Under the pieces are notes generated by a model that saw only the letters and a program-made list of their open reading frames with translations, was not told the origin of the DNA and made no database searches. DNA of 36,396 nt. Origin: Clostridiales bacterium (GTDB lineage: Bacteria; Bacillota; Clostridia; Lachnospirales; Lachnospiraceae). Positions 19,061 through 28,294 of the stretch are shown in pieces. How positions within the stretch are numbered: the first letter of the stretch is position 1; each line of letters starts with the position of its first letter. The translations under genes and the position numbers were made by a program. The stretch lies in contig JAAYQP010000091.1 of NCBI GenBank assembly GCA_012519195.1, positions 1-36,396 of the forward strand. The letters run 5' to 3'.

Positions 19061-19945
19061 CTATTCAAAGTTATAAAAGATCTGTGTAATAGGGGAATCC
19101 TTTGATAATATTAGAGTTTTCTCCTTTCCTGTAAGGGAGGATTTGGCGGCTTCAAGGGAGCGGATATAGGTGTAGAATTCACTTCTTTCTGGGTTAGAAT
19201 AAGCTTCTGAGAGAATCCTCATATATTCTGCTTCCCCTTCTGCAATAATTTTTGCAGCCTGTGTTTTAGCATTGGAAACGCTGATTGCTACCTCTCGATC
19301 TGTAGAGTTACGGATAATCTGTGCTTCCGATTCTCCCTCCGCAGTATAGGTAGCAGCCATCTGAGCCCGTTCTGATATCATTCTTTCAAACACTGCATTC
19401 TTATTATCACTAGGCAAATCCAGATGCTTTGTTTCTACTGATATTAATTCAATACCATAGTTCTCCATGGTATTTCCTATATTATCCATGTATGCCTGAT
19501 CCAGCTCTCCATCTCTACCACTGATGACATCATTTTGTGAAAGGCTACTAATTACATTCTTCATAGCATTATATACCGTTGTATCAATCCTAGTTTCAGC
19601 CAAAGCAACAGAGGAATTTAAGGTCTGTGCAAATCGAATCGGATCGGAAATCTTCCATAGTACATAGCTATCGGATACCATGGTTTTCTTATCCATAGTA
19701 ATGACATCGGATTCTGGCATATCATAGAATTTGATGTTCTTTGGGAGACTATCGGTTGTTTCCACAAAAGGAGTTTTAAAGGAGAGACCAGCTTGATCGA
19801 TTACTCGTTCAATTTTATTAAAACGTTTTATTAGGGTATACTCATCTTCTCTGGTTATTACCATGGAATTCATTAGAAGAAATATCGCACCAATGAAGAT
19901 AATTGCCAATAACACCCCGGTAGTTTTCTTGACTTTATTACCCAT
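19061..19945 (-). CDS. hflC: SPFH-domain protease modulator HflC
   Basis: Band-7/SPFH protein with N-terminal TM (ITREDEYTLIKRFNKIERVIDQAGLSFKTPF), downstream of hflK. Confidence 0.85.
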   Translation of the reverse strand: MGNKVKKTTGVLLAIIFIGAIFLLMNSMVITREDEYTLIKRFNKIERVIDQAGLSFKTPFVETTDSLPKNIKFYDMPESDVITMDKKTMVSDSYVLWKISDPIRFAQTLNSSVALAETRIDTTVYNAMKNVISSLSQNDVISGRDGELDQAYMDNIGNTMENYGIELISVETKHLDLPSDNKNAVFERMISERAQMAATYTAEGESEAQIIRNSTDREVAISVSNAKTQAAKIIAEGEAEYMRILSEAYSNPERSEFYTYIRSLEAAKSSLTGKEKTLILSKDSPITQIFYNFE

Positions 19946-19947
19946 AC

Positions 19948-20961
19948 TTATTCCTCCCTTTCTATCGAGGATGTATCCTCATGATTATTAGAGGAACTAT
20001 TCCCCTGATTTATTAATGGTTCTATGGGCAAAAGTTTTTGCACATCGGATTCGCCCCCCTCAATAATAATCTTAAGGGAAGGAAGTACCTCTTCCATCGT
20101 TTCATAGAACATTCTTTGTTTTGTAATCAGAGGGTTTTTCTTGTATTCCTCAAACATTTCATTAAATCGTGCTACTTCTGCCTGTGCTTCATTGATTCGT
20201 TCGGTTCTGCTTGTTTCTGCTTTTTGCAGAATCATATCAACTTCAGCCTCAGCCTTAGGAAGTTTCTCATTCCGATACTTATTGGCATTATTAACCGCTG
20301 TTTCCTTTCCCTGCTTTGCTGTTTCAACAGACTTAAAGGCTTCCATGACCTCCTCATTCGGTGGTTCTGCATCCTGTATCGTAATATTTACCAATTGGAT
20401 ACCGATATCATGCTTCTCTAATTTTAAAAGAATGGACTCTTTAATTTGTGCCTGAATCTCATTTTTACCAGTTGTAATAACACTATCTACATCGCTACTG
20501 CCAACAACCATTCGAATACTACTTTGGGCAATATTCTTAAGAATCATAACCGGCTCTTCGGATGCATATAAAGCCTTAACTGGATCAGAAACCTTATATT
20601 CTATAAAAAAGTCAACATTTACAAAGTTAAAATCCTTGGTTATCATCATGGATTCTGATTCAAGAAATGTATTCGTCGTCGAATCATATCCGATGGGAAA
20701 CCCTTTGATTGTAGTATCTACCTTCTGTACCTTCTGGATTAACGGAATCTTAAAATGTAGTCCTGCGGTACCCACCGTCTTTGCCCTACCAAAGGTTGTT
20801 ATTACCGCCTGCTCCTGCTCTTTGATTGTATAAAAAGAACCAAAAAATAATATAGTGGCTATCATAATCCCAATTATGAGTAATACAAAACTCTTCATTT
20901 TTTTAAAGAAGTTTTTAACATTACCCTTGGGCGGAAAATCATAAATCTTCTTTTCTTCCAT
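19948..20961 (-). CDS. hflK: SPFH-domain protease modulator HflK
   Basis: YTIKEQEQAVITTFGRAKTVGTAGLHFKIPLIQKVQKVDTTIKGFPIGY, VNITIQDAEPPNEEVMEAFKSVETAKQGKETAVNNANKYRNEKLPKAEAEVD. Confidence 0.87.
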   Translation of the reverse strand: MEEKKIYDFPPKGNVKNFFKKMKSFVLLIIGIMIATILFFGSFYTIKEQEQAVITTFGRAKTVGTAGLHFKIPLIQKVQKVDTTIKGFPIGYDSTTNTFLESESMMITKDFNFVNVDFFIEYKVSDPVKALYASEEPVMILKNIAQSSIRMVVGSSDVDSVITTGKNEIQAQIKESILLKLEKHDIGIQLVNITIQDAEPPNEEVMEAFKSVETAKQGKETAVNNANKYRNEKLPKAEAEVDMILQKAETSRTERINEAQAEVARFNEMFEEYKKNPLITKQRMFYETMEEVLPSLKIIIEGGESDVQKLLPIEPLINQGNSSSNNHEDTSSIEREE

Positions 20962-21018
20962 ACTTACCCCTCTTTCTAATTACTAATTCCTTTGTAGTGT
21001 CTATTAGGTATCAAATTC

Positions 21019-22263
21019 TTATCGTATCTGCCCATCTCCCATAATAATATACTTGGTAGTGGTTAGTGCCTTGAGTCCCATAGGTCCCCTAGCATGAAGT
21101 TTCTGGGTACTGATACCGATCTCTGCTCCAAACCCAAATTCATTCCCATCCGTAAATCGTGTTGAGGCATTGACATAGACTGCTGCTGCATCTACCTCAT
21201 TCAAGAACTTCATGGCCTTGGAATAATCCTTTGTAATAATAGCATCGGAATGCTTCGTATTGTAGTAATTGATATGGTCAATGGCCTCATCAATACTTTC
21301 GACGATCTTTAAGGAGATTATACGATCCAGATACTCTGTTCCATAATCTTCTTCTGTGGCTGGGACACATTGACTGCTTATGCTACAAGCCTCTTCATCT
21401 GCACGAATTTCAATATCCTTAGAGGAAAGTCTTTGGACTAATTGTGGAATAAACTCTTGACTGATTTTTTTATGGATAACTAGGGATTCACAAGCATTGC
21501 AAACACCAAGTCGCTGAGTCTTGGCATTGTCAATGATATCCAAAGCCATGGCAAAGTCAGCACTTTCATCAACATAGATATGGCAATTACCGGTACCAGT
21601 TTCAATAACCGGAATTGTACTATTTTCTACTACCGTACGAATTAAACCTGCACCACCCCGGGGAATTAGCACATCTATGTAACGGTTCATCCGCATAAGC
21701 TCTACAACTTTTTCCCTCGAAGTGTCTTCGATTAATTGGATTGCATCTGGTGTACATCCAGCCTTTGTCAGTCCCTCTCGAATTACTTTTACGATCGCCT
21801 TATTCGAATGAATAGCATCACTGCCACCTCTAAGGATTACAGCATTTCCTGTCTTAAAGCACAGTCCAAAGGCATCCGCTGTGACGTTTGGCCTGGATTC
21901 ATAAATAATGCCAACCACTCCTAAGGGAACCACTTTCTGTCCAATATTTAATCCATTGGGACGAATCTTAATGGAAAGTACTTCACCGATTGGATCCGGT
22001 AATGCAATGATTTCCTTTAGCCCCTCCGCCATTCCTTCCAGCCTTTCCTTGGTCAGCCGAAGTCGATCAATTAAGGAGCTTTTCATTCCATTTTTTTCTG
22101 CAATTGCAAGATCTACTGCGTTGGCAGATAGTATATCATTTGCATTTTCAAGTAATGCCTCTGCACAAAGTCTCAAAGCATTATTTTTTTTCTCCTGCAT
22201 CATCCGATTAAGAAGAACGGATGCTTTCTTAGCATTCAAACCAATCTGATTTAAATCAGTCAT
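21019..22263 (-). CDS. proA: Glutamate-5-semialdehyde dehydrogenase (gamma-glutamyl phosphate reductase)
   Basis: [103 protein letters not shown]. Confidence 0.97.
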   Translation of the reverse strand: MTDLNQIGLNAKKASVLLNRMMQEKKNNALRLCAEALLENANDILSANAVDLAIAEKNGMKSSLIDRLRLTKERLEGMAEGLKEIIALPDPIGEVLSIKIRPNGLNIGQKVVPLGVVGIIYESRPNVTADAFGLCFKTGNAVILRGGSDAIHSNKAIVKVIREGLTKAGCTPDAIQLIEDTSREKVVELMRMNRYIDVLIPRGGAGLIRTVVENSTIPVIETGTGNCHIYVDESADFAMALDIIDNAKTQRLGVCNACESLVIHKKISQEFIPQLVQRLSSKDIEIRADEEACSISSQCVPATEEDYGTEYLDRIISLKIVESIDEAIDHINYYNTKHSDAIITKDYSKAMKFLNEVDAAAVYVNASTRFTDGNEFGFGAEIGISTQKLHARGPMGLKALTTTKYIIMGDGQIR

Positions 22264-22331
22264 GATATCCCACCTTTCCGTAAGAATAAGAATTTGATAA
22301 ACTACAACTACCTTATTGATTACCTATTAAG

Positions 22332-22910
22332 TCAATGACATTGTATCATTTGTTTTGGTGTAATTATATAATCCACCGGAATATCATATTCCTCGGATAC
22401 GATGCTTTCTAGGATCTGAAATTCATAGGCCAAAGCTATTTTAATAAAATTATTCTTGGTATCCAGTGCTAAATAGCGATCATAATAACCGGCACCATAA
22501 CCAATCCGGTTTCCATTCGTATCAAAGGCCAATCCAGGTACCAAGATAAGTACCTTACTATTTTCTAGCTCTTTTAAATGAAATAAAAGGTCCGGGTTAG
22601 GGATCGGCTCTGGTACACCGAATTTACTGGGAACTAGATCTTCAAAATTACTTATCTGGTAAAAGTTCATATTTTTTCCTTCCACCCTTGGTACAAAAAC
22701 CTTCTTCCCATCAAATCTTGCTTTTGATATTATGGTTCTGGTATTAGCCTCAGCTTGAAAGGAAACATAGGATAAAAGTTGGTTGCTCTGCCGGTAAATT
22801 TCAGTTTGAAACAGCTGTTCTTGAATTAAATCATTCATCTTCTTCCGCTCTTCAAGGGATAGCTTTTCTCTTCGATCTTTCATAATTTCTCTAATTTGCG
22901 CTTTTGTCAT
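22332..22910 (-). CDS. 5-formyltetrahydrofolate cyclo-ligase
   Basis: VLILVPGLAFDTNGNRIGYGAGYYDRYL signature, VFVPRVEG, IPVDYIITPKQMIQ. Confidence 0.93.
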   Translation of the reverse strand: MTKAQIREIMKDRREKLSLEERKKMNDLIQEQLFQTEIYRQSNQLLSYVSFQAEANTRTIISKARFDGKKVFVPRVEGKNMNFYQISNFEDLVPSKFGVPEPIPNPDLLFHLKELENSKVLILVPGLAFDTNGNRIGYGAGYYDRYLALDTKNNFIKIALAYEFQILESIVSEEYDIPVDYIITPKQMIQCH

Positions 22911-23010
22911 GCCTTCACTTCCTAACCGAACCTATAAAACTAGTTTACCATGTTAAAATTAATGCTGTATTAATATTTAGCTCAAAAGATTAAAAACATA
23001 TTAAAATTAT

Positions 23011-23214
23011 TTATTTCTGACCCTTTGATTTTGTAATCGTACCGTCCGGATTCACAAAGGAAACATTGTCTAGGGTACCTCTAAGATTCTTTCGAATGGC
23101 AGCGATATAATCACTACGAAGCTTGGCCTGTTCCTGCTTCTCTTCTTCTGTCAATCCTTCTGTTTTGGATTTACGATAAAGTTCATTAATACGGTCAATT
23201 TGCTTTTGATTCAT
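23011..23214 (-). CDS. DUF896 (YnzC/YlaC-like) small protein
   Basis: MNQKQIDRINELYRKSKTEGLTEEEKQEQAKLRSDYIAAIRKNLRGTLDNVSFVNPDG matches the DUF896 pattern. Confidence 0.9.
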   Translation of the reverse strand: MNQKQIDRINELYRKSKTEGLTEEEKQEQAKLRSDYIAAIRKNLRGTLDNVSFVNPDGTITKSKGQK

Positions 23215-23309
23215 TATAATCTCCTTAATATAGTTCTGTTTGTTTTAACTCTCGTTCCACTAAATTATGATTACTTACGTTAATTTACCTATTGATTTTT
23301 CATGATAGA

Positions 23310-24173
23310 TTAGTTTATTGGATATTGTTTTGTTGCAATATAGTCCATAATATTAAACCCCGACTGCTTATGTGCAAGAAATAGGGTTCCGATCTCTTTG
23401 CCTGCAAGCACACGGTTGATATTATGTACATCATTACCGTTGGCTATTACCATATCCGCACCGGATGCTGTTGCAATTTTGGCTGCAGATATCTTTGTTG
23501 TCATCCCTCCCGTTCCTAGGGAATTGGTGGAAGATTTTGCCATATGAGATAATTCTTCACCAATCTCAGTTACACAAGGCACAAGCTTAGCCTCCTGGTT
23601 TTGATGGGGATCATCGGTATAGAGTCCATCGATATCTGATAGAAGAATCAGTAAGTCACCTTTCACCAAGGCCGTTACAATCGCTGAAAGTGTATCATTA
23701 TCACCAAAATCCAATTCATCTGTGGAAACGGTATCATTTTCATTTACAATAGGAATTACACCCATTCGAAATAATTCATTAAAAGTATTTTGGGCATTCA
23801 TCCTGCTAATGTCATTAATCATCGTATATTTTGTCATCAATATCTGGGCTGCAATTTGGCTGTACTCTGCAAATAATTTCTGATAAACCATCATGAGATT
23901 TGCCTGCCCAACTGCAGCGCAAGCTTGTTTTATGGATCTTTCTGTTGGTCTATGGGTAAGCCCTAGAGCTTTTCGTCCAACAGCAATAGCACCGGATGTT
24001 ACTAATATAACATCCTTACCTTGGTTACGGATATCGGTTAGAATACGAACTAAGCGTTCCATTTTATCTAGGTTTAAGCTTCCTGTCTCCGGGTGGGTTA
24101 AGGAAGCAGATCCGATCTTAATTACAATCCGTTTTTTATTCTTTAGTAACTCCCTATATTCCATTAAATGCAT
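23310..24173 (-). CDS. proB: Glutamate 5-kinase (short form, no PUA domain)
   Basis: VIKIGSASLTHPETGSLNLDKMERL, LVTSGAIAVGRKALGL, NENDTVSTDELDFGDNDTLSAIVTALVKGDLLILLSDIDGLYTDDPH, GTGGMTTKISAAKIATASGADMVIANG. Length 287 aa. Confidence 0.95.
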   Translation of the reverse strand: MHLMEYRELLKNKKRIVIKIGSASLTHPETGSLNLDKMERLVRILTDIRNQGKDVILVTSGAIAVGRKALGLTHRPTERSIKQACAAVGQANLMMVYQKLFAEYSQIAAQILMTKYTMINDISRMNAQNTFNELFRMGVIPIVNENDTVSTDELDFGDNDTLSAIVTALVKGDLLILLSDIDGLYTDDPHQNQEAKLVPCVTEIGEELSHMAKSSTNSLGTGGMTTKISAAKIATASGADMVIANGNDVHNINRVLAGKEIGTLFLAHKQSGFNIMDYIATKQYPIN

Positions 24174-24181
24174 CCTCCTGT

Positions 24182-25780
24182 TTATATGGGCCTATATTTT
24201 GTAGCGATTGCTTCAAATACTTTTATTCCATCCATTGCTGCTGAAGTGATACCACCTGCATAACCAGCACCTTCCCCACAGGGATAAATACCTCCAATAT
24301 TACTTTCCAGTGCTTCGTTCCGCAGGATCCGAACCGGAGAGGATGTTCTAGATTCCACACCGGACAGAACCGCTTCTTCGTGGGCAAATCCTTTGATTTT
24401 TTGATCAAATGCAAGAATTCCTTCGATAATATCTTCTCTTATAAATTTGGGTAAGCAATTTGTCAAATTAGTAAGGCGGTAACCACCCTTACAGTTTGGA
24501 GTAACATTTCCTATTGTAACACTGTCTTTATCTCTTAACAAGTCACCGAATAACTGAACCGGTATTAATCCTTTCCCGGTTTCATAGGCCATGCGCTCAA
24601 GCTTTCTTTGAAATTCAATACCGCTTAATGGATCTGTGGAGCCAAAATCCTCTGGTTTAATTGTAACAACAATTGCACTATTTGCATTTTCACCTTCTCT
24701 GGCATAATTACTCATTCCATTCACTGCCAGCAGGCCTTGTTCGGAGGAGGCGTTGACCACATATCCACCTGGACACATACAGAAGGAATAGACTCCCCTT
24801 CCAGATGATGTCTGATGGGTTAGCTTATAATCTGCTGGAGGTAGTAATGATGCTTCCTTCCCATATTGGGATTCATTAATCATAGCCTGACGGTGTTCAA
24901 TTCGAAAACCTACGGCAAAGGGCTTTGGTCTTAGGATTAACCCCCTTCTCAGCAACATATCAAAGGTATCCCTGGCACTATGCCCAATCGCTGCTACTAA
25001 TACCTGACAGGGGATTCGTTCCTTATGATTTATCTCGATCTGAGTAAGGAATCCATCCTCGATTATCAAATCCGTAAGCTTGGAACCAAATCTTACCTCA
25101 CCACCTAATTGAATGATATCCTTACGAATATTGGCAATAACAGAGCGAAGCTGGTCTGTACCAATATGTGGTTTATTGATATATAGTATATCGGAAGGAG
25201 CTCCATGGGCAACAAAATGATCCAAGACAAAACCATGCCTGTGGGAAGTATCTTTAACCATGGTGTTTAATTTACCGTCGGAGAAAGTTCCGGCACCGCC
25301 TTCCCCAAATTGAACATTGGATTCCAAATTTAACTCTCTAGTCTTCCAAAAATGCTCTACGGAACGAACTCTTTGCCTAATCTCTTCTCCTCTTTCAATC
25401 ACGAGAGGCTGGTAACCGTTTTTAGCCAGTAACCAAGCACAATATAATCCTGCTGGTCCAGTTCCAACAACAACCGGTCGATGGGACAATGGTGCTGTGC
25501 CACTTGGCTTAAAATTATATTTTGTTTGATCTGCTATGGATATATTGACATTTCTACAGCGTTTTACAATGGATGTTTCTTTTTCCTTATGACTTTCAGA
25601 GATAGCTACATCCACCGTATAGATATATTTAATTTCACTTTTTCTAGCATCGATCGATCTTCGTACAATTTGGTATTTTACTATTTTTTGAGGAGATAAT
25701 TTAAGTGCCTTGGCAATGGCATTGATCATATCTTCCTCGGAATGACGAATCGATAATTTGATTTGTGTAATTCGTATCAT
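24182..25780 (-). CDS. Uncharacterised FAD-dependent dehydrogenase (NAD(P)/FAD-dependent oxidoreductase)
   Basis: VVVGTGPAGLYCAWLLAKNGYQPLVIERG Rossmann motif; VQFGEGGAGTFSDGKLNT; CMCPGGYVVNASSEQG; GEGAGYAGGITSAAMDG. Start refined to MIRITQIKL (25780), one base beyond the preceding gene's stop codon. Confidence 0.9.
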   Translation of the reverse strand: MIRITQIKLSIRHSEEDMINAIAKALKLSPQKIVKYQIVRRSIDARKSEIKYIYTVDVAISESHKEKETSIVKRCRNVNISIADQTKYNFKPSGTAPLSHRPVVVGTGPAGLYCAWLLAKNGYQPLVIERGEEIRQRVRSVEHFWKTRELNLESNVQFGEGGAGTFSDGKLNTMVKDTSHRHGFVLDHFVAHGAPSDILYINKPHIGTDQLRSVIANIRKDIIQLGGEVRFGSKLTDLIIEDGFLTQIEINHKERIPCQVLVAAIGHSARDTFDMLLRRGLILRPKPFAVGFRIEHRQAMINESQYGKEASLLPPADYKLTHQTSSGRGVYSFCMCPGGYVVNASSEQGLLAVNGMSNYAREGENANSAIVVTIKPEDFGSTDPLSGIEFQRKLERMAYETGKGLIPVQLFGDLLRDKDSVTIGNVTPNCKGGYRLTNLTNCLPKFIREDIIEGILAFDQKIKGFAHEEAVLSGVESRTSSPVRILRNEALESNIGGIYPCGEGAGYAGGITSAAMDGIKVFEAIATKYRPI

Positions 25781-25781
25781 G

Positions 25782-27131
25782 TCACACCTGTTCTTTCCTT
25801 GTTGAAGCTGAAACCCCGGCGACATATCCTGAACTCCATGCCCATTGTAAATTATAACCGCCGCAGGTTCCATCCACATCTGCTAATTCACCAATGATGT
25901 ATAAATTTTTACGTAGCTTAGATTCCATGGTTTCCTCATCAAGTTGGGAGGTAGCTACTCCCCCTGCGCTTACTTGTGCATACTCAAAGTTATTGGTATC
26001 CGTAATATCCATAGAGAAGCTCTTGATTTGTTGAGCCAAGCTTTCCATATCCCTTTTAGACATTTTACCAACATTTTTTTCCGGATCTAAGCCTGCTTGC
26101 TTAATTAGTATATAAGAAAGCTTATGATTAAATAAGCCAATCATCATCTCTTCTATGTTCTTTGTGGTATCATGCCTTAACCGATTTTGAAGTATTTGAA
26201 TAACCTCAACTAGTGATCGACTCGGGAGGAAATCAATTTTTAAGTAAACTTTTTTCTGTTGATCCAATGCTTTTGCCACAAATCTACTGATCTGCATAAT
26301 TGGAATACCTGAAATTCCGTAATCAGTAAATATCATCTCTCCCATTTCCTTAGAAAGAAGGACACTACCAGTGTAGGCACTAACCAAACCAATGGTACGA
26401 ACACCGGACAGAGTTTTACAATATTTCTCGGAGGATTTTAATTGAACCAAAGCCGGCAGAGGTTTTATAATCTTATGTCCAAAATGCTTTGCCAATGGAT
26501 ATCCACTGCCATCCGAGCCTAGCTTGGGCGATGCACAGCCTCCAGTAGCAAGAATCAATTTCTTAGCATAATAGGACTTTGTTTCCATTGTTATAGAAGC
26601 ATTTGTAATCGTAGCCTTATTACTTTTCTTGGATTGGGCTTGTCTTGATCTCTTGCCTTTTTCTGCTTTCCCTTTGCCATCCGGTTCCGCATGTATTTTA
26701 CGCTCCGTAATTACTGTAAAATCTGGATCTTTAATCCCGATTACTTTCTCATTAAGGGCAAAAGTAACTCCCAGCCTTCTGCATTCCATATCAAGTACCT
26801 GAACGATACTGGCTGCCTGCTCGGAATTGGGATAAAGATAGCCCATCCTTTCCTTGGGATAGATACCCAATTCCTCAAAGAAAGTAATGGTTTGTTGAAC
26901 ATTAAATTTTGACAAAACCTTCATAGCAAAGGAGCTATCTTCTGATCGGTAACATTCCGGTTCCTGAACCAAATTAGAGAAATTACATTTCCCATTTCCG
27001 GTAGCGAAGATCTTCTTGCCAATTCGATCTTGATGCTCGATTACCAAACAGCTACTCCCATTTCTGGCTGCTGTAATTGCTGCCATTAGTCCAGAAGCCC
27101 CAGCACCAATGATAATGATGTCATATTTCAC
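25782..27131 (-). CDS. HI0933/YhiN-family NAD(P)/FAD-dependent oxidoreductase
   Basis: YDIIIIGAGASGLMAAITAARNG, GKKIFATGNGKCNFSN, LATGGCASPKLGSDGSGYPLAKHFGH, ELADVDGTCGGYNLQWAWSSGYVAG. Confidence 0.92.
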   Translation of the reverse strand: MKYDIIIIGAGASGLMAAITAARNGSSCLVIEHQDRIGKKIFATGNGKCNFSNLVQEPECYRSEDSSFAMKVLSKFNVQQTITFFEELGIYPKERMGYLYPNSEQAASIVQVLDMECRRLGVTFALNEKVIGIKDPDFTVITERKIHAEPDGKGKAEKGKRSRQAQSKKSNKATITNASITMETKSYYAKKLILATGGCASPKLGSDGSGYPLAKHFGHKIIKPLPALVQLKSSEKYCKTLSGVRTIGLVSAYTGSVLLSKEMGEMIFTDYGISGIPIMQISRFVAKALDQQKKVYLKIDFLPSRSLVEVIQILQNRLRHDTTKNIEEMMIGLFNHKLSYILIKQAGLDPEKNVGKMSKRDMESLAQQIKSFSMDITDTNNFEYAQVSAGGVATSQLDEETMESKLRKNLYIIGELADVDGTCGGYNLQWAWSSGYVAGVSASTRKEQV

Positions 27132-27567
27132 TAAAAATCCTCCTAAACTAAATTTACAAAATCATAAGGAAGCATCATGATCCTCCCTTAATATGTTAGT
27201 TTGATAATTGCGGAACTATATTATTGAATCAATATAATATACAACATATACAGATTCTGAGCGAAGCTTGTGTACTTACACCCCAGAGAGCGAAGGCTTC
27301 GTATATATTATATAAAATTATGGTATCTTACTAGTTTCGCATTTGTATTCATCTATTAGTTCATTTCATTATATTTTAACTATATCTTTTATTCAAGTAT
27401 TTCTTATGAAGTAATTCGACGAGTATTTCTCTTAAATACAAAAAGCTAACGTCCGTATAATCCTTATGTATTGTGTAGAAGATCGTTCTACCAATGTAGT
27501 ATTGGATTTTCCGGACGGTAGCCTTGTATCATTCCATATTGATATTTGATTACAGTGACTTCTCAGA

Positions 27568-28275
27568 TTAACTGGTATAGCTTTCCAGTAATCCATAGAG
27601 CTCTTCCAGGGTTTGTACATAGATTCCTTGACTAAGCTGTATCCGATCCTTTTCGTCAAGAGTTGCAGCATCGATATGAGTATAGCTGTATACACTCTTT
27701 AAATCACTATTATATACTACAACGTAGCCATTTTTAACAACCACGTAGAAACGGAAAGGAACCGCTGTAGAATCATAACTCTTACGAATCACAATCTCAT
27801 CCTTCGAAAAGGATTGTAATTCATAAGCGATTAAGCCTTTGTTATATTCGGATAAGGTCATATCATCCATGTAATCATCTAGGTATTGAATAACTTCTTC
27901 CCTTGTTAATCCAACCAAGTATGCAGGCGGCTTGAGTTCCTGGACTTCTAAATTATTTGTTGTTTTATCATAGATTTCTAATTTATATTTGGTCGTAGGC
28001 AGCACGGTCTCTTCCATGACGGTATCAACCGCCTCACTTTCATCTTCCACAGATTCCTCAACCATGGGGGTTTGGGTTGGCGCAAGATTCATCTCTAATT
28101 GTAATAGATCATTCTTTCTTTCAATCGCATTTCTATTAAATTCATATAAGGCCCGGCGATAGCTAAGATAATAGCAGGCCGTAAACAAAACGGATAAACT
28201 CAAAAAACTTAATAGATAAATATATACCTTTTTCAGCTTCATAAGAAACACTCCTTCGGTATATATTTTCTCCAT
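27568..28275 (-). CDS. BofC-like C-terminal domain protein, membrane-anchored
   Basis: Single N-terminal TM; LVGLTREEVIQYLDDYMDDMTLSEYNKGLIAYELQSFSKDEIVIRKSYD...FYVVVKNGYVVVYNSDLKSVY resembles BofC C-terminal domains. The start is probably MKLKKVYIYL, internal to the ORF. Confidence 0.6.
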   Translation of the reverse strand: MEKIYTEGVFLMKLKKVYIYLLSFLSLSVLFTACYYLSYRRALYEFNRNAIERKNDLLQLEMNLAPTQTPMVEESVEDESEAVDTVMEETVLPTTKYKLEIYDKTTNNLEVQELKPPAYLVGLTREEVIQYLDDYMDDMTLSEYNKGLIAYELQSFSKDEIVIRKSYDSTAVPFRFYVVVKNGYVVVYNSDLKSVYSYTHIDAATLDEKDRIQLSQGIYVQTLEELYGLLESYTS

Positions 28276-28294
28276 TATTTAGTTGATTATACAT

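Noticed and set aside
20038-20455. Overlapping plus-strand ORFs (127 and 104 aa) opposite hflK
   Set aside because: Antisense to a well supported gene; Cys/Phe/Ser-rich composition typical of complementary-strand reading.
25781-25879. Apparent 98-bp overlap between the two FAD oxidoreductase genes
   Set aside because: The ORF track uses an upstream Met; the real start MIRITQIKL at 25780 removes the overlap.
27432-27695. 87-aa minus-strand ORF overlapping the BofC-like gene
   Set aside because: Overlaps a better supported CDS in another frame, has no recognisable family signature, and its composition looks non-coding.
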